From: Piper betle
Lineage: Eukaryota; Streptophyta; Magnoliopsida; Piperales; Piperaceae
Assembly (NCBI GenBank): GCA_033002965.1
Contig: JAURVB010014977.1
Span: 186,001 to 250,000 of the forward strand
Reading direction: 5' to 3'
Length of the DNA: 64,000 nucleotides
A model generated the notes under the pieces. It saw only the letters and a program-made list of their open reading frames with translations, made no database searches and was not told where the DNA came from. Of this stretch, positions 59,334 through 64,000 are shown piece after piece. Numbering within the stretch: position 1 is the stretch's first letter; each line of letters begins with the position of its first letter. The position numbers and the translations under genes were made by a program.

Positions 59334-60374
59334 TGGAAAAGATCCCCTCTCAGAGGAGGATTCAGATGTAATAGGAATTTGATGGCCGAAAGTAAGTTGT
59401 CTTATCTGTGCTAGTTTTTCAAACGGCATTAAGAAAGAAGAAGCTTAATTATTGATTTGGCTGCTATTTTGTGTTTTGCTTATCATATGATTGACCTCGA
59501 ATTTGGGTTGCTGCAGGATGGTTTGGGCGAACGAATCATAGCTCACTGAGATGAAAAAATAGTCGCCTCATATTCGTTGAGTTCTTATACGAAATGGAGA
59601 ATTTTGATGAAACATTTTGGGTAGGTTGTAAATGCTTGTCTTCTTCAACAAAGAAAGGCTGGCAAGGGAAGGGAAAGGATGTCTGCTAAATTTTGCAAGA
59701 ATGACTCTGATTCTTGTGATTTATATTCAAAATCCATGGTTATCATTTACTGATTGCTATTTTATTGATTTGTACTTGTTCTCACTGTGGAAATTGTTGC
59801 TACATGTTATGCGTAAGCATATTGATTTACCGGCATCTTCTTGGCTGGAAAAGATATAAAAAACAATGAAATATTCGTGGATGCTTCTATATTAGGGATT
59901 ACATATGTTGCATCTATATTTGATCTGTTTGGGCTGCTTCCTTTCCATCTTGCCCCTTGCCTGCTTGGCAAGAATGTACCCTCAATATGCTCAGAACTGT
60001 GGCATTAGCTGTTGCTCAATTTATTTATGCCTTGTTATGCCCAAGACAGATTCTAGAGTTTTATTGATTTATAATGATGGTTGTTCATGTTTTCATCTTT
60101 TTTTGTAGTTTTGCCATCTTGGGTTGCCAGTACGTTTCTGCAACATGTTGAGAGGATAGCAGTTATTTTATTGTACCGGTTGTAGCTTTTATTTACTCGT
60201 GTTTCCATTCCTCAAGTAATATATGGGCACGTAGTACATATCTTATATATTACCAAGAACTGCAAGCGCAATTGTCTTCTTGACAGCAGTTTTCTAGCTT
60301 TAGTCTGCAAAAAGCACTTGCGGTTTAAACTTTAAACCATGAAATTACAAACATCATATTATGGCTCATGCAAA

Positions 60375-63092
60375 TTAGTCTTGAAGCGCATAGTATCGGT
60401 TAACTAATTTATGACCCTCCAATCTTCGGAAATCTGTTGCAGAAGTGGATCTGTCTAATTGAAACATGAGCTTGTCTCCTCCTTTGGCACTGTTGTTTGG
60501 TTTGGGGGCTAGAGGGGGCCAATTCTTCACGTTCTTGATTGCCCAGGGATGGCCCTCTGTCCTGAGAGAAGATTCGTTTGAGAAATCTGGCCCAGTAGGT
60601 GATAGAAATGGAGTTTCGGTTGTGTCTTGAGTATCTGTTTTGACTCGAGATGATGCACTCCCAGCACTGCTGCCAGTTTCCTGGACATGGGTAATGTCTT
60701 CCATGTTCTTCACCTGTCCAAGCCATAAAAACAGAAAACTGATCAATGTCATGGTGACAATAAGTGATCACAGCTCAATTGATAAAACTTAGTCTTACCT
60801 CTTTGGAGGATGCATATTCATCCCTCTGCTTGTCTGATGTTTTATCTTTTGGCTTTGAAGGAAGACGTTTATGTTTTGAGGATTTGTTTCTGCATGGAGA
60901 AATAGCATGTTTTTAAAGGACGACTTTGGTATTTATCTTAACAAAGAATGAGATGCGACAACCATAAGCTAAATCCTTTTAGTCAAGTTAAACATACTTC
61001 TTTCTAGTAATAGTCTGCATTGGTGGTTCATCTTCTTCTTTGTAAGTGACAGGGAGTCCAGAAAGATCACATGCTAATGGAAATGTGCTGAAAAACTGAG
61101 TGAAAAGGAGAAATTGTTAGCTTCCCTTACATACAAGCACAAACTTGACATGATATGACCTTTTGATCTTTTCAAGGTAGCGCTTTTTTATAGTTGTAGC
61201 AGACCTTATAACATCAAAAAAATCCATATTACTTCATTTTGGAGTGCAGATGCCGCACTACCACGACGCGTTGGCTCCAGATCAAGTAATGTTGTTAACA
61301 GTCCCAAAGATGATGCAGGAAAATCTCTAAAACTTTCCAAATAGCTTGGCTTGTATGGCTGTGCTGGTCTGTAGTTTGTGTTCAGTTTCAACCTTTTCCA
61401 GTAGTCATCTGGGGGTGATCCACAAAGCTTGCAAATCCTGTGAATTTGCTCTATCTGAAAACAAAATCAAACACTCAAAATGTAGAAGTCGAAGCATTGT
61501 TGATTCTACCACCAAATGCTAATCTTTTGACGAGGAGACTAGATGAACAAAAATAAGATGTACAACCATCATGAAAAGAATAAACTGGTAATGGTCTGAA
61601 AAATTAAAAAACTTCTCTTAAGAGGATTACTTCAGTTCTTCCAGGCATGATAGGCCTCCCAGCAAACATCTCTGCCAGAAGACACCCAGCACTCCACAAG
61701 TCAATGCCAATTCCGTAGTCAGTTGCACCAAACAACAACTCTGGAGCCCTATACCACAATGTCACAACTCTGCTTGTCAAGGGGCGTCTCTGGTTGGGGC
61801 TAAAAGTATTTGCAAGCCCCAAATCAGCAATTTTCAGGATGCCATGTCTGTCAATCAGAAGATTAGACCCCTTGATGTCTCTGTGCAGAATGCCCATTTC
61901 ATGGCAATGCTGTAATCCTGCAAGCAGCTGTTGCATGTAACACTTCGCCTGTACATCCATTACAACAATTATTCATATTTATTGATGCTTGATTTATAAT
62001 AAAAAGAAATAGGTTAGTGAGGTTCTAGCCTGTGGTTCGGTGAGTCTTCTATCAGATCCACATATAACCCTTGTCAAGTCTGTGGGCATGAAATCAAAAA
62101 CCAGGTAAAGGCTATAGTGCATTCTTGATGTGGCCAACCCTTCAAGCTTCACTACATTGGGATGATCCAGCTTCTGTAGAATCATGATCTCCCTCGCCAT
62201 GAATTTCACACTCTCAGAATCTGATGTTTCAAATCGGACCTTCTTCAATGCCACAATCTTCCCAGTTTCTCTATCTCGAGCCTTATACACATTGCTATAC
62301 GTCCCCTGCCCTATCTGCAGGAAAAGTGATAAAGATTCAAAACACACTAAATGACACCAACTCTTACATAGGTTCATCTCTGCAAACAAAAATGATTTCC
62401 ACAATTTTCACCATCAATACTAAACATTAAACGATGGTCTTCTTCTAGATCCTAATTTTAAGGCCTTAGATACAAAATTTTGAAGGTCGGATGCCTTTTC
62501 TAGCTATAGAGAATTTGCATTCGTGAAATTAAACATTGCACAATGATACAATAACAAATATAGGAAATCACATACAAACATTTATGGATTAAGGAAGCAG
62601 ATGAATGATGATGATGATGATGATCACCTTGGCAATCTTGTCATAGGAGTCGGCGCTCTTGGGCACCAGCCCGACGAGCACCTCCGGTGGCACGTTTTCG
62701 GTGAGCCACTTCGGCCACCCGTTGACCGTCTCGTCGGCGGCCCCGCTCCGCTGACTCGCCTCCGGCCACAGTGGATCAAACATCGGCCGCTGCACAGTCG
62801 CAGCCCCACCTCCACACCCACCGCTCCCCACCTTCTCCTCCAAAACCGCGTCTCCATCGCCACCTCCCGCATTCTCCCCGACATCCACCACTTCTCCGGC
62901 GCCGGCTGCATCCGACGTCGGCACCACCGCGCTCCTCCCGCCGCTGCCGCGGTCGGCCTGCTCTAGACGGCCACCCGCCTTACCCAACTGGCTAGAGCCT
63001 TCCTTGGCCTCGTATCCGTGCTGCAGCTTCATCCTTTCGATGCCCCTGGGCGGCGATTCGGCGGCGGAGGGCTTCGTTTGGACGCAGCCCAT
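60375..63092 (-). CDS. CDK-related (CRK/IBS1-like) Ser/Thr kinase, MGC N-terminus
   Basis: Seven exons: 62628-63092, 62030-62314, 61631-61948, 61233-61454, 60998-61095, 60799-60889, 60375-60713; 605 residues. The N-terminus MGCVQTK fits N-myristoylation at Gly2 and palmitoylation at Cys3, so membrane attachment is likely. A Gly/Ala-rich linker and WPKWLTENVP precede the kinase domain: GQGTYSNV (P-loop), VALKKV (ATP Lys), HRDIKGSNLL (catalytic loop), ADLGLAN (metal-binding, DLG instead of DFG), YRAPELLFG, DLWSAGCLLAE, GRPIMPGRTE. The C-terminal tail is basic (KHKRLPSKPK). This matches the plant family of At1g54610 and IBS1 rather than cell-cycle CDKs. Intron 2 (61949-62029) begins with GC, not GT. 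Exon 5 needs the acceptor at 61096-61097 to keep frame. Confidence 0.93.
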
Positions 63093-63299
63093 TTCGGCGG
63101 CTGGTCAACCTCGGCTGCTCCGGCGGTCCAATTTGCTGCAAGATTGCGACTTTCCTGATTGGGAGGGGTGGGGTGAAGTTGGGGAAGGGGAAGAAGGGGA
63201 GCCGGCCATGGCCGGCCAAGGATGTGGACTGGGTTGGGGGTGGTGATACGCATAGTATGGTCCGCCATGGAAGATAAGAAGGTGAGACAATTTTCAAAT

Positions 63300-64000
63300 A
63301 TTTTTTGGCGGGTTCGAAGAGCCAATCACATGCTTACGCGCCAACGGTTCGGACTAACTGACCGTGTCCGAAATGAACCAAAATTATGTTTTTTTCATTT
63401 GTTATTTGTTTGTGTATTATTGAATGATAAATAATTTTACAATTTAAATAAAATTATCTAATAATAATATGTTTGCATTTATCAGAGAGGTTAGTTTGTA
63501 ATCACAGTTCTAAAAAAATGTTTTGAAAAAAAAATGATCCACTAAATTATTTTCTAACACTTAAAAATAACCAACAAGCTTCTCCCTCTCTAATTCCTTG
63601 TCAATTCTCAACTTACCATCATTTTTATCTAATTTGATCCACCATTCCCCCTCATAATCCTCCTTACACTAATTTTTCACCTTCTAATTTTTTTAACAAT
63701 CACATTGATAAATTTTTTTAAAAATTATACTTTATCAAACACTATTTTATTCATTCTAGCACTTTAACCATAAAAAAGTGATTCATGATACTCTTTCATA
63801 TAATCATTTACTAGTTTACATTAATCCTTCTTAGGGCGGGACTTTTTTTTATAAATCACTGAAATTTGTGGTGGTTATTAAAATATAAAAAATAATAAAA
63901 TCAAGTATAATTTTTATAACTCCCTCTAAATCTCTAGGAATTATCTTTGTTAAAAAAATAACTATAATAGTTAACAAACGTGTTTGGCACAACGTTTGAC
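63300..64000. other. AT-rich spacer, no gene seen
   Basis: Follows the kinase promoter region. No repeats or frames worth calling; 63222-63434 is a chance frame. Confidence 0.5.

Overview
This is a 64 kb piece of a plant nuclear genome, most likely a monocot outside the grasses. Evidence: GT-AG introns, TATA boxes of plant type, plant-only gene families (CCoAOMT, RHG1A/MBR-type RING-H2, an MGC-type CDK-related kinase), a very GC-rich intronless uS9 coding exon beside AT-rich spacers, and many nested non-autonomous transposons. The species cannot be fixed by reading.

Layout. 1-8.3 kb: two copies of a ~1.1 kb segment (1-1058 and 7060-8258) flank a Gypsy-like LTR region and a small intronless membrane-protein gene (minus strand, 5473-6006). 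8.4-16.3 kb: the 40S ribosomal protein S16 exon (8434-8868) and a long 3' flank that recurs, gene-less and diverged, at 14.3-16.2 kb. 16.7-18.7 kb: a molybdopterin synthase small subunit (MOCS2A/CNX7) with a central in-frame deletion converges on a complete five-exon caffeoyl-CoA O-methyltransferase gene. 21.6-22.4 kb: a 3-isopropylmalate dehydrogenase pseudogene ends at a MITE. 22.9-27.2 kb: a 13-exon WDR12/Ytm1 ribosome-biogenesis gene (minus) that reads as frameshifted by one base in exon 8. 27.6-38.5 kb: a ~3 kb duplication of the WDR12 upstream flank, later enlarged by a GC-rich fold-back insertion, a 2.58 kb LTR-type insertion with a 5-bp target duplication, and a 2.95 kb tandem duplication that includes part of that insertion. 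39.6-41.1 kb: a long inverted duplication (hairpin) whose arms keep related ORFs. 41.4-44.4 kb: two hAT-like non-autonomous elements around a fragment of WDR12 exon 2. 45.3-47.6 kb: a solo-LTR-like block. 47.7-50.3 kb: two tandem F-box/RNI-like pseudogenes. 50.3-55.1 kb: AT-rich repeats. 55.1-63.1 kb: a six-coding-exon RING-H2 E3 ligase (plus) converging on a seven-exon CDK-related kinase (minus) that uses a GC-AG intron.

Functionally the intact genes are housekeeping or regulatory: translation (S16), ribosome biogenesis (WDR12), molybdenum cofactor (MOCS2A, here defective-looking), lignin methylation (CCoAOMT), ubiquitination (RING-H2) and CDK-like signalling. They are not an operon-like set. 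The most unusual material is structural: the inverted duplication at 39.6-41.1 kb, the datable pile of insertions upstream of WDR12, the fold-back element with a ~85 bp palindrome, and three lesions or oddities inside genes (MOCS2A deletion, WDR12 frameshift, kinase GC donor).
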